A DNA stretch of 11,955 nucleotides, taken from positions 1 through 11,955 of the forward strand of contig JALRIU010000332.1 in assembly GCA_023255355.1 (NCBI GenBank), read 5' to 3'. The stretch is from Pseudomonadales bacterium (lineage in GTDB: Bacteria > Pseudomonadota > Gammaproteobacteria > Pseudomonadales > JAHEIH01). The notes beneath the pieces were generated by a model. That model did not search any database and was not told the origin of the DNA. It worked only from the letters and a program-made list of their open reading frames with translations. The translations under genes and the position numbers were made by a program. Below are positions 6,775 to 11,955 of this stretch, one piece after another; positions within the stretch are counted from its first letter, which is position 1; each line of letters begins with the position of its first letter.

Positions 6775-8463
6775 ATGTTACATATTTTGCGAGAAAGGCT
6801 CGAAAATTCTGAGCGAACACTACATTACGCAACACTAGGAATTATTTCTGGGCTGCTAGTTGGCGCGGTGATTTTAGGGTTTAGAATACTTTTTGAGCTT
6901 CCACAATATGCACTTCTTCCTAGCGGCATACTCGATGACTACGAAAGCCTCAGTCTATGGCAGCGATTTGCACTACCTTTTGGCAGCGGCATCTTACTTG
7001 GCCTTGCATTATGGTTAAGTGGTGACCATAAAACCTCGACTGGGCTTGTTCATGTTGTCGATCGAGTTCACAACCATCATAGTGTGATGCCGATACGTAA
7101 CGCTATCGTTCAATTTCTTGGCGGAGCCATTGCTATCTCAGGTGGACAATCTGCTGGCCGCGAGGGTCCCGCAGTACATCTTGGCGCTGCCGTAAATAGT
7201 TGGCTTTGTCGTGTTTTTAGCCTGCCCCATAATAGCTTGAGAATTCTTGTTGGCAGCGGCATTGCTGCAGCCATAGCTGCGTCATTTAATACGCCTATCG
7301 CGGGCGTTATTTTCGCCATGGAAGTTGTTCTCATGGAGTACTCGGTGGCAGGCTTTATTCCGGTTATTGCAGCAGCTGTGACTGGCACTATCATCACTCA
7401 CACAACCTTTGGCGCAGCGCCGGCATTAAATGTCGTCGACCAAAACTTGGTTAGCTTATTAGAACTACCATTTATGGCCTTACTTGGTGCTGCGGGTGGA
7501 CTGATTGCTGGTGCCTTTATTTGGCTGCAGAAAAAAGCTGCCCGAGGACGCAGCCTACATGTTTTATTGCGTATGACATTAGCAGGTGGCGTAACCGGAT
7601 TGATAGGCATGGCCGTCCCTGAAGTACTTGGCTTGGGTTATGACAGCATCCAAGCGGCAATGCTTGGACAGATGGGGCTATTAGCGCTTGTTACATTAAT
7701 TGTATCTAAACTCATTTGCACAACAGTAAGCTGTGGCCTAGGCATGCCAATTGGTTTTATAGGACCATCTTTTGTCATAGGCGCTTGTCTGGGTGCTTTT
7801 TTTGGCGCCTGCGCAAACCTAATCTCTCCCGAGCTAACCTCACCCATCGGCTTTTATGCGCTTCTTGGTATCGCATGCAGCATGGGAGCCATTTTGAATG
7901 CTCCACTAGCTGCGATTATTGCCATTATTGAACTGACCCAAAACCCGCACCTTATACTTCCGGTAATGCTCACAGTGATCACCGCCAATGTGATTAATAA
8001 TGACATCCTTAAACAAAGCTCACTAGTAAGTGCAATGCTTGCTATTACGGGCAGCAAGCATCAACTATCTCCCACACGAAACTTATTACAGCGATTAGTG
8101 GTAGGTAGCCGCATGGATCGTAAGATCGCTACGCTGCCAGACAAGCTTTCGTTAGATACCTTGAATGCCCTTGCCAATGAGGACATTAACTTCTTTGCCT
8201 ACAAATATGATCACCAATGGTTCGCCTTTGAGCGCAACAGCATCAAACAAGATCTGGATTCACTCAATGAAATTGCTTGTACAGAGCTAAGCCAATCACC
8301 CCAGCGTTGTTTCGCCATCAACCACCAAGCGACACTCCTCGAGGCCCACCAATCACTTAGAGAACATAACTGCGATGCCCTTCTCGTATTTAGACCAGGA
8401 AGATCTCAACCTATAGGGCTTATTAGCCGAAAAATTCTCAACTTCGTGATCGACATGGATTGA
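6775..8463 (+). CDS. CLC-family chloride channel with C-terminal CBS-like region
   Basis: Inner-membrane CLC protein moving chloride and similar anions. The 562 residues contain about 420 residues of membrane helices and a soluble tail of about 125. The anion-pathway motif SAGREGP (126-132) keeps the gating glutamate E130, and GFIGPSFVIGACLG (327-340) matches the second filter segment. The usual GSGIP is replaced by TSTGLVHV (87-94). At the site of the E. coli transporter's internal proton glutamate (E203) there is a valine (V184, in FAMEVVLMEYS), and the filter tyrosine (Y445) aligns with V418. Those losses are typical of CLC channels rather than H+/Cl- exchangers, though some bacterial exchangers also lack the second glutamate. 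The tail holds one recognisable CBS-like unit (about 512-560) and a more degenerate one before it. It is divergent from argC and 39 bp upstream of hemJ. The start has no strong ribosome site. Confidence 0.9.
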   Translation: MLHILRERLENSERTLHYATLGIISGLLVGAVILGFRILFELPQYALLPSGILDDYESLSLWQRFALPFGSGILLGLALWLSGDHKTSTGLVHVVDRVHNHHSVMPIRNAIVQFLGGAIAISGGQSAGREGPAVHLGAAVNSWLCRVFSLPHNSLRILVGSGIAAAIAASFNTPIAGVIFAMEVVLMEYSVAGFIPVIAAAVTGTIITHTTFGAAPALNVVDQNLVSLLELPFMALLGAAGGLIAGAFIWLQKKAARGRSLHVLLRMTLAGGVTGLIGMAVPEVLGLGYDSIQAAMLGQMGLLALVTLIVSKLICTTVSCGLGMPIGFIGPSFVIGACLGAFFGACANLISPELTSPIGFYALLGIACSMGAILNAPLAAIIAIIELTQNPHLILPVMLTVITANVINNDILKQSSLVSAMLAITGSKHQLSPTRNLLQRLVVGSRMDRKIATLPDKLSLDTLNALANEDINFFAYKYDHQWFAFERNSIKQDLDSLNEIACTELSQSPQRCFAINHQATLLEAHQSLREHNCDALLVFRPGRSQPIGLISRKILNFVIDMD

Positions 8464-8468
8464 TAAGG

Positions 8469-8502
8469 TATACTGCATCATCCACGTTTTAAGGTAGAAA
8501 CT
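8469..8502 (+). promoter_or_regulatory. hemJ leader with weak promoter box and ribosome site
   Basis: Between the CLC stop and hemJ there is a TATACT (8469-8474) that could be a -10, but the -35 at proper spacing (around GTGATC, 8446-8451) is poor. An AAGGTAG-type ribosome site sits about 7 bases before the hemJ ATG. hemJ-hemL may have their own start here or be read through from the CLC gene. Confidence 0.3.
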
Positions 8503-8922
8503 ATGCTTTGGATCAAAGCCTTTCACATCATTTTTGTGGTGACCTGGTTCGCGGGTCTCTTTTATCTGCCACGCCTGTTTGTCAATCACGCGATGACCGA
8601 CGACAGTAACACCATAGCCACATTAAAAGTCATGGAACGTAAATTATTTAGATTTACTACCGGCTTGGCCTTGTTTGCGATCGGCCTAGGCAGTTATCTC
8701 GCTATCGCCTATTGGGATGCCTACGCCCATATGAAATGGCTTCATGTCAAACTGGGCCTTGTCGCAGTGTTAATCGCCTATCATGTAAGTTGTGGTTATT
8801 ACACAAAGGTATTTGCTGAAGACAGAAACACCCACGGCCACAAGTTCTATCGTATATACAACGAAGTCCCCGTCTTTTTATTATTTAGCATTGTTATTCT
8901 GGCCGTTGTTCGGCCATTTTAA
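8503..8922 (+). CDS. hemJ: Protoporphyrinogen IX oxidase HemJ
   Basis: Integral inner-membrane protein that oxidises protoporphyrinogen IX to protoporphyrin IX, the step before iron insertion in haem synthesis. It replaces HemG or HemY in many bacteria. The 139 residues fit the HemJ family (about 140-150), with four membrane helices at about 3-24, 53-71, 80-97 and 119-136. Family signatures: the N-terminal WIKAFHIIFVVTWFAGLFYLPRLF segment (3-26, with H8), MERKLFRF (44-51) and WLHVKLGL (79-86, with H81 and K83), then H94. It lies 9 bp before hemL, an earlier tetrapyrrole enzyme, which supports the assignment. The ATG is preceded by an AAGGTAG site. A hairpin covers its last codons. Confidence 0.92.
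   Translation: MLWIKAFHIIFVVTWFAGLFYLPRLFVNHAMTDDSNTIATLKVMERKLFRFTTGLALFAIGLGSYLAIAYWDAYAHMKWLHVKLGLVAVLIAYHVSCGYYTKVFAEDRNTHGHKFYRIYNEVPVFLLFSIVILAVVRPF
8900..8916 (+). other. GC-rich hairpin at the hemJ-hemL junction
   Basis: TGGCCG (8900-8905) pairs with CGGCCA (8911-8916) around the loop TTGTT, followed by TTTTAAGGAATTTT and the hemL ATG at 8932. It lies in the final codons of hemJ, just ahead of the hemL ribosome site AAGGA. It could be a weak attenuator or set the hemJ:hemL ratio, or be a codon coincidence (it encodes AVVRPF). Confidence 0.4.
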
Positions 8923-8931
8923 GGAATTTTC

Positions 8932-10200
8932 ATGGATCTTTTTCAAGAAGCCCAACAATATATCCCTGGTGGAGTTAACTCACCAGTACGCGCCTTCAAA
9001 GCAGTTGGCGGTACCCCAGTATTTTTCAAACGTGGCGAAGGTGCTTATCTTTACGACCACAATGATAAACAGTATATCGACTATGTATTGTCATGGGGCC
9101 CTATGTTGCGCGGCCATTGCTACCCTCCCGTCGTTAAGGCTGTTCAAGACCAACTGAACCGAGGACTTAGTTTTGGGGCGCCGACTGGACTTGAAACAGA
9201 AATGGCCAAACGACTTTGCAATATGATGCCAAATATGGATTTGGTGCGCATGGTCAACTCTGGCACCGAAGCCACCATGAGCGCGATACGCCTTGCTAGA
9301 GGCTATACCGGAAGAGAAACCATTATCAAATTTGAAGGGTGCTATCACGGCCATAGCGACTCACTCCTTGTGAAAGCCGGTTCAGGAGCATTAACACTCG
9401 GCATTCCAAGCTCACCCGGCGTACCAGCAGGCCTTGCAGAAAAAACCGTGACGCTTACCTACAACGATATCGAAGGCGTAAAGCAAACCATGGCAGAAAT
9501 AGGCGAACAAGTCGCCTGCATTATTTTAGAACCCGTGGTAGGCAACATGAGTTGTATTCCACCTATTGAAGGTTTTTTAGAAACCCTGCGTGCAGTTTGC
9601 GATCAATACGGTAGCGTATTAATTGTCGACGAAGTGATGACAGGCTTTCGGGTCTCCAAAACAGGCGCGCAAGGCTATTATAATCTTGAAGCAGACCTTA
9701 CCTGCCTAGGAAAAGTCATTGGCGGCGGTATGCCAACTGCAGCCTTTGGCGGTAAACGCGCCATTATGGAGCATCTTGCTCCGTTGGGTCCTGTTTATCA
9801 GGCAGGCACACTTTCAGGTAATCCAGTAGCCATGGCCGCAGGACTTGCCATGATGGACGCTGTAGAAGAAGAAGGTTTATACGAGCACCTTTCTGCGATG
9901 ACTACTCGCTTGGTTAACGGCTTACAAGATATTGCCGACGAATTTGGCATTCCCTTCACAACCAACCATGTCGGCTCGATGTTTGGTATCTTCTTCACTG
10001 ATGAAGCCAAGGTGCAAAACTACCAACAAGTCATGGCCTGCAACAAAGAGCATTATAATAAGTTCTTCCATGGTATGTTAAATGAAGGCGTTTACTTAGC
10101 ACCAGCATCCTATGAAGCTGGTTTTACCTCCTCTTGTCACACCGAAGAAGTTATTGATGAGACACTTGTTCGTGCAAAACGTGTCATGGCAACACTTTAA
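8932..10200 (+). CDS. hemL: Glutamate-1-semialdehyde 2,1-aminomutase
   Basis: PLP-dependent cytoplasmic enzyme converting glutamate-1-semialdehyde to 5-aminolevulinate, the committed precursor of haem in the C5 pathway used by gammaproteobacteria. The 422 residues match the family (E. coli 426). Features: the N-terminal IPGGVNSPVRAF (11-22), SWGPM (54-58), SGTEATMSAIRLARG (110-124), FEGCYHGHSDSLLVKAGSG (134-152), VDEVMTGFR with D233 for the PLP ring nitrogen, and LGKVIGGGMP, where K261 is the Schiff-base lysine. The start ATG follows a clear AAGGA site placed just after the hemJ stop, so the two genes are co-translated neighbours. A strong intrinsic terminator follows 16 bp downstream and ends the unit. 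Identity is secure. Confidence 0.98.
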   Translation: MDLFQEAQQYIPGGVNSPVRAFKAVGGTPVFFKRGEGAYLYDHNDKQYIDYVLSWGPMLRGHCYPPVVKAVQDQLNRGLSFGAPTGLETEMAKRLCNMMPNMDLVRMVNSGTEATMSAIRLARGYTGRETIIKFEGCYHGHSDSLLVKAGSGALTLGIPSSPGVPAGLAEKTVTLTYNDIEGVKQTMAEIGEQVACIILEPVVGNMSCIPPIEGFLETLRAVCDQYGSVLIVDEVMTGFRVSKTGAQGYYNLEADLTCLGKVIGGGMPTAAFGGKRAIMEHLAPLGPVYQAGTLSGNPVAMAAGLAMMDAVEEEGLYEHLSAMTTRLVNGLQDIADEFGIPFTTNHVGSMFGIFFTDEAKVQNYQQVMACNKEHYNKFFHGMLNEGVYLAPASYEAGFTSSCHTEEVIDETLVRAKRVMATL

Positions 10201-10216
10201 AGTCGACTATGCTAAT

Positions 10217-10242
10217 AGCCCGCTGTAAGCGGGCTTTTTTTT
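10217..10242 (+). terminator. Intrinsic terminator after hemL
   Basis: AGCCCGC (10217-10223) pairs with GCGGGCT (10229-10235) around a 5-nt loop, followed by an unbroken run of T residues to 10242. It is a classical strong rho-independent terminator closing the hemJ-hemL transcript and isolating the next gene. Confidence 0.95.
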
Positions 10243-10258
10243 ATAAACTTAGTTTATA
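10242..10258. promoter_or_regulatory. Perfect 17-bp palindrome, candidate operator of the Rieske gene
   Basis: TATAAACT (10242-10249) and AGTTTATA (10251-10258) are exact inverted repeats around one central base. The element directly follows the hemL terminator and covers the expected -35 position of the Rieske gene promoter, where a repressor would block RNA polymerase. No regulator gene lies in the window and I do not recognise the motif, so the bound protein is unknown. AT-rich sequence forms palindromes more easily, but 8 perfect base pairs at this position is notable. Confidence 0.55.
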
Positions 10259-10306
10259 TTTTTACAATCCTTGTTATAGTTTTGAGATCAAAAAAAACAA
10301 TAAGGA
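10253..10306 (+). promoter_or_regulatory. Promoter and ribosome site of the Rieske oxygenase gene
   Basis: TATAGT (10275-10280) has a TG one base upstream (TGTTATAGT), an extended -10. TTTATA (10253-10258) sits 16 bp away as a weak -35 within the palindrome. Transcription would start near 10287, giving a leader of about 25 nt. AAGGA (10302-10306) is a good ribosome site 6 bases before the ATG at 10313. Confidence 0.6.
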
Positions 10307-10312
10307 TTTAAC

Positions 10313-11350
10313 ATGGCAAAATCGCCTTTTCTCAAAAACACATGGTACGCTGCGCTTCTTTCTTCAGACCTTAGCGAAGATCTCTTTAGTCGTCGCATAC
10401 TCGATATTCCTATTCTTTTTTACCGAAACCAAGACGGCGCACCCATAGCCATGCATGACCGCTGCCCGCACCGTTTTGCACCACTTAGCATGGGTAAAAA
10501 ACAAGACAACTGCGTGGTTTGCCCTTATCACGGCCTTAAATTTGATGAATCAGGCAAGTGTGTAGAAAACCCGCATGGTAGTGGCCAAATCTCAGAGAAA
10601 GCTAAAGTGAGAAGCTTCCCACTCATCGAGCGCCATGGTTTCATCTGGATTTGGATGGGAGATTTACCCGCCGACGAGAGCGCACTTAATCGCCACGATC
10701 AACTCGATAAGGGTCATCCCAACGGTATCGCCCATACCTACATGCATCGCCAATGCAATTATGAGCTCATAACAGACAATGTCATGGATCTAAGCCATGT
10801 AGACCATTTGCATGGAGAAATCATTTCTACCCGTGGACAGCTTTCACCCTTGATCCCCAATCTCGTTGAAAAAAATGGCGATATCTCAGTACGCTGGGAA
10901 TATGAGCAAACGCCAGCTATCCTAATCTTGGATCCATTCTTACCTAAACCAGGTATCGGCGGTAAACATTTCATTGAGGTTACTTGGTCAAAACCATCAC
11001 ATATTCAATTAACCATTGGCGCAACTCAAGATGAAAACCCCATCTTGGATTACGATCACACTGTTGCCCAGTACGACCTGCACACATGCACACCAGAAAC
11101 TGAAAACAGTACCCACTACTTCTTTGCTACCCGCAGAAATCACCTTGAAGAAGATGCGGATTATAACGCCATGAAAATCAAAGCTATGCACGATGCCTTT
11201 GAGCAAGAAGATGGCCCGATTTTGGATGCTATCCAAGGCCTGATGGAAACCAATGACTTCCTCGCCATGGACCCAGCATTAATATCTAGCGATATGGGGC
11301 CAATAAAAGTTAGGCGGACATTAAAAAAATTGATCGAAGCAGAACAATAA
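10313..11350 (+). CDS. Rieske non-haem iron oxygenase, VanA-like (substrate unknown)
   Basis: Predicted terminal oxygenase that uses a Rieske [2Fe-2S] cluster and a mononuclear iron to oxidise an organic substrate, in the cytoplasm. The 345 residues match vanillate O-demethylase oxygenase and dicamba monooxygenase in length and layout. The N-terminal Rieske domain has C51/H53 in CPHRFAPLSMG and C70/H73 in CPYHGLKF. The mononuclear iron site is DNVMDLSHVDHLHG (155-168): D159 bridges the subunits and H162 and H167 are ligands; the acidic third ligand is probably D300 or D305 in EQEDGPILDAIQ. No reductase or ferredoxin gene is adjacent, so electrons must come from elsewhere. Demethylation of a methoxy-aromatic is one possibility among several, including hydroxylation of aromatic or steroid-like compounds. 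The gene is a single unit between two terminators, with a palindrome at its promoter. Confidence 0.88.
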   Translation: MAKSPFLKNTWYAALLSSDLSEDLFSRRILDIPILFYRNQDGAPIAMHDRCPHRFAPLSMGKKQDNCVVCPYHGLKFDESGKCVENPHGSGQISEKAKVRSFPLIERHGFIWIWMGDLPADESALNRHDQLDKGHPNGIAHTYMHRQCNYELITDNVMDLSHVDHLHGEIISTRGQLSPLIPNLVEKNGDISVRWEYEQTPAILILDPFLPKPGIGGKHFIEVTWSKPSHIQLTIGATQDENPILDYDHTVAQYDLHTCTPETENSTHYFFATRRNHLEEDADYNAMKIKAMHDAFEQEDGPILDAIQGLMETNDFLAMDPALISSDMGPIKVRRTLKKLIEAEQ

Positions 11351-11357
11351 TGACAAG

Positions 11358-11383
11358 AGGCGTTGCTAACAACGCCTTTTTTT
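11358..11383 (+). terminator. Intrinsic terminator after the Rieske gene
   Basis: AGGCGTTG (11358-11365) pairs with CAACGCCT (11370-11377) around the loop CTAA, followed by a run of seven T. It lies 7 bp after the stop codon at 11348-11350 and is a strong rho-independent terminator for plus-strand transcription. Confidence 0.95.
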
Positions 11384-11389
11384 AGACGC

Positions 11390-11410
11390 AAAAAAACTAG
11401 GGAAACCCTA
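11390..11410 (-). terminator. Second, weaker terminator for rpsT transcription
   Basis: On the minus strand TAGGG (11410-11406) pairs with CCCTA (11402-11398) around TTT, and seven T follow after a G. The stem is only 5 bp, so it is weak alone, but it lies downstream of the larger rpsT hairpin and would catch read-through before the convergent Rieske gene. Confidence 0.5.
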
Positions 11411-11434
11411 TTCTATTTTGAAAAAGAGAAAATT

Positions 11435-11470
11435 GCGTCCGACTTAATTGCCGAATGGCGGGTCGGACGC
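11435..11470 (-). terminator. Hairpin terminator downstream of rpsT
   Basis: GCGTCCGAC (minus strand 11470-11462) pairs perfectly with GTCGGACGC (11443-11435). The 18-nt loop can form a small inner stem (GCC/GGC around four bases). On the minus strand it is followed by AATTTTCTCTTTTTC, a T-rich but interrupted tract. It begins 7 bp after the rpsT stop. The stem is strong and the tail imperfect, so it may act mainly as a 3'-end stabiliser with the second hairpin beyond it. Confidence 0.75.
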
Positions 11471-11477
11471 GAGAGAA

Positions 11478-11744
11478 TTAAGCTGCTAAAGCCTTAACTT
11501 TAGCATTCAAGCGGCTCTTATGACGCGCTGCTTTGTTCTTGTGAATGATACCCTTATTCACCATGGCATCAATAACAGGAACTGCAGTGTCAAATGCAAC
11601 TTTAGCTGTTTCAACATTGCCAGATTCGATTGCTGCATTCACTTTTTTGATATAAGTGCGTACTGTTGAGCGTAGGCTAGCGTTATGTTGACGGCGTTTT
11701 TCAGCCTGCTTTGCTCTTTTTTTAGCTTGTGGTGAATTCGCCAC
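11478..11744 (-). CDS. rpsT: 30S ribosomal protein S20 (GTG start)
   Basis: Primary 16S rRNA-binding protein of the small ribosomal subunit. The 88-residue, strongly basic protein is typical of S20 (E. coli 87): it starts ANSPQAKKRAKQAEKRRQHN, has the central TYIKKVNAAI and ends with the conserved GIIHKNKAARHKSRL. The start codon is GTG (complement of 11742-11744), preceded by an AGAGG ribosome site 8 bases upstream; no in-frame ATG would give the family N-terminus. E. coli rpsT also has a non-ATG start (UUG), which is part of S20 autocontrol of its translation, so a rare start may be functional here too. It is transcribed alone from a strong promoter that overlaps the end of trpE, and is followed by two hairpins. 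Confidence 0.98.
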   Translation of the reverse strand: MANSPQAKKRAKQAEKRRQHNASLRSTVRTYIKKVNAAIESGNVETAKVAFDTAVPVIDAMVNKGIIHKNKAARHKSRLNAKVKALAA

Positions 11745-11749
11745 TTGGT

Positions 11750-11837
11750 AATCCTCTAGGTTTAACTGATATTAGGTGCACTTTACGTGCTCAAAATTAA
11801 GGGCGGGAATTATTCCTTTTCCCAGACTTCATGTCAA
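11750..11837 (-). promoter_or_regulatory. Strong rpsT promoter and leader
   Basis: On the minus strand a perfect -35 TTGACA (11837-11832) and AATAAT (11814-11809) are separated by exactly 17 bp. The -35 overlaps the TGA stop of trpE. A GC-rich discriminator (TCCCGCCC) follows, as in promoters controlled by ppGpp/DksA. Transcription would start near 11802, leaving a leader of roughly 57 nt. It contains a short GCAC/GTGC hairpin (11790-11778) and the AGAGG ribosome site. The leader could be the target of S20 feedback, but this is inferred. Confidence 0.8.
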
Positions 11838-11955
11838 GAACTTCTTGAAGCTAATGCAGCAGCGCGCATAATCGCCCGCGCCTTATTCATCGTCTCCATC
11901 CATTCAAGCTCTGGCACAGAGTCCGCGACCACTCCGGCACCTGCCTGAACATAAA
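11834..11955 (-). CDS. trpE: Anthranilate synthase component I, C-terminal end (partial)
   Basis: Only the last 39 codons are in the window; the 5' part lies beyond the right edge. The reading YVQAGAGVVADSVPELEW then MNKARAIMRA is the conserved C-terminal end of TrpE, which makes anthranilate from chorismate and glutamine-derived ammonia in tryptophan synthesis. YVQAGAGVVADS is part of the chorismate-binding fold shared with PabB and other relatives, so PabB is a remote alternative, but the ETMNKARA ending favours TrpE. No separate terminator is evident: the stop codon lies inside the -35 of the rpsT promoter, so trpE transcripts may read into rpsT. Confidence 0.88.
   Translation of the reverse strand, partial: YVQAGAGVVADSVPELEWMETMNKARAIMRAAALASRSS

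Noticed and set aside
7110..8057. Several minus-strand open frames opposite the CLC gene
   Set aside because: They are antisense shadows of a membrane-protein gene, with proline/alanine-rich composition and no ribosome sites.
8792..9157. Plus-strand frame of 121 codons overlapping hemJ and hemL
   Set aside because: It is out of frame with both well-supported genes and matches nothing recognisable.
11806..11816. GGAAT-T-ATTCC palindrome between trpE and rpsT as a terminator or operator
   Set aside because: The single-base loop cannot form as drawn, and the bases are explained by the -10 element of the rpsT promoter.
1..11955. CRISPR arrays, insertion sequences, integrase or phage genes, tRNA genes
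   Set aside because: I looked for regularly spaced repeats, transposase motifs, terminal inverted repeats and cloverleaf-type sequences and saw none.

Overview
The window looks like chromosomal housekeeping DNA from a moderate-GC gammaproteobacterium, probably near the Pseudomonadales/Cellvibrionales. The block argC - coiled-coil membrane protein - bactofilin - erpA / anmK - M23 peptidase / tyrS, ending beside an rRNA-type promoter, matches (from memory, not searched) the Pseudomonas aeruginosa order argC-PA0663-PA0664-erpA-anmK-PA0667-tyrosyl-tRNA synthetase-16S rRNA. The protein sequences are also of gammaproteobacterial type: E. coli-like TyrS, ErpA, HemJ and S20. I see no insertion sequence, phage gene, CRISPR array, tRNA or toxin-antitoxin pair.

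Layout. Positions 1-100 hold a strong minus-strand promoter (TTGCTA-17-TATAGT, A/T-rich UP region, GC-rich discriminator) firing out of the left edge, probably into an rRNA operon. tyrS (minus) follows, with its own terminator. A divergent 168-bp gap separates tyrS from a plus-strand pair, an M23 (MepM-like) endopeptidase and anmK, which overlap by one base. These converge, with 2 bp between, on a minus-strand cluster transcribed as argC, a DUF6776-like protein, a bactofilin and erpA. Divergent from argC is a plus-strand run of a CLC chloride channel, hemJ and hemL, closed by a good intrinsic terminator. An isolated Rieske non-haem iron oxygenase gene then forms its own unit, with a 17-bp perfect palindrome at its promoter and its own terminator. 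rpsT (minus, GTG start) and the 3' end of trpE (minus) complete the window.

How the genes relate. The M23 peptidase would cut peptidoglycan and AnmK recycles anhydro-MurNAc from wall turnover. The nearby bactofilin and membrane-anchored coiled-coil protein suggest a scaffold that could position wall enzymes. HemJ and HemL are a late and an early enzyme of tetrapyrrole synthesis. ErpA delivers Fe-S clusters. TyrS, S20 and the presumed rRNA operon are translation functions, and the rRNA-type and rpsT promoters both have the GC-rich discriminators typical of growth-rate control.

No clearly new system is visible. The leads most worth checking are the bactofilin/coiled-coil/M23 neighbourhood, the lone Rieske oxygenase with its candidate operator, the CLC protein lacking the transporter proton glutamate, and the rpsT control region.
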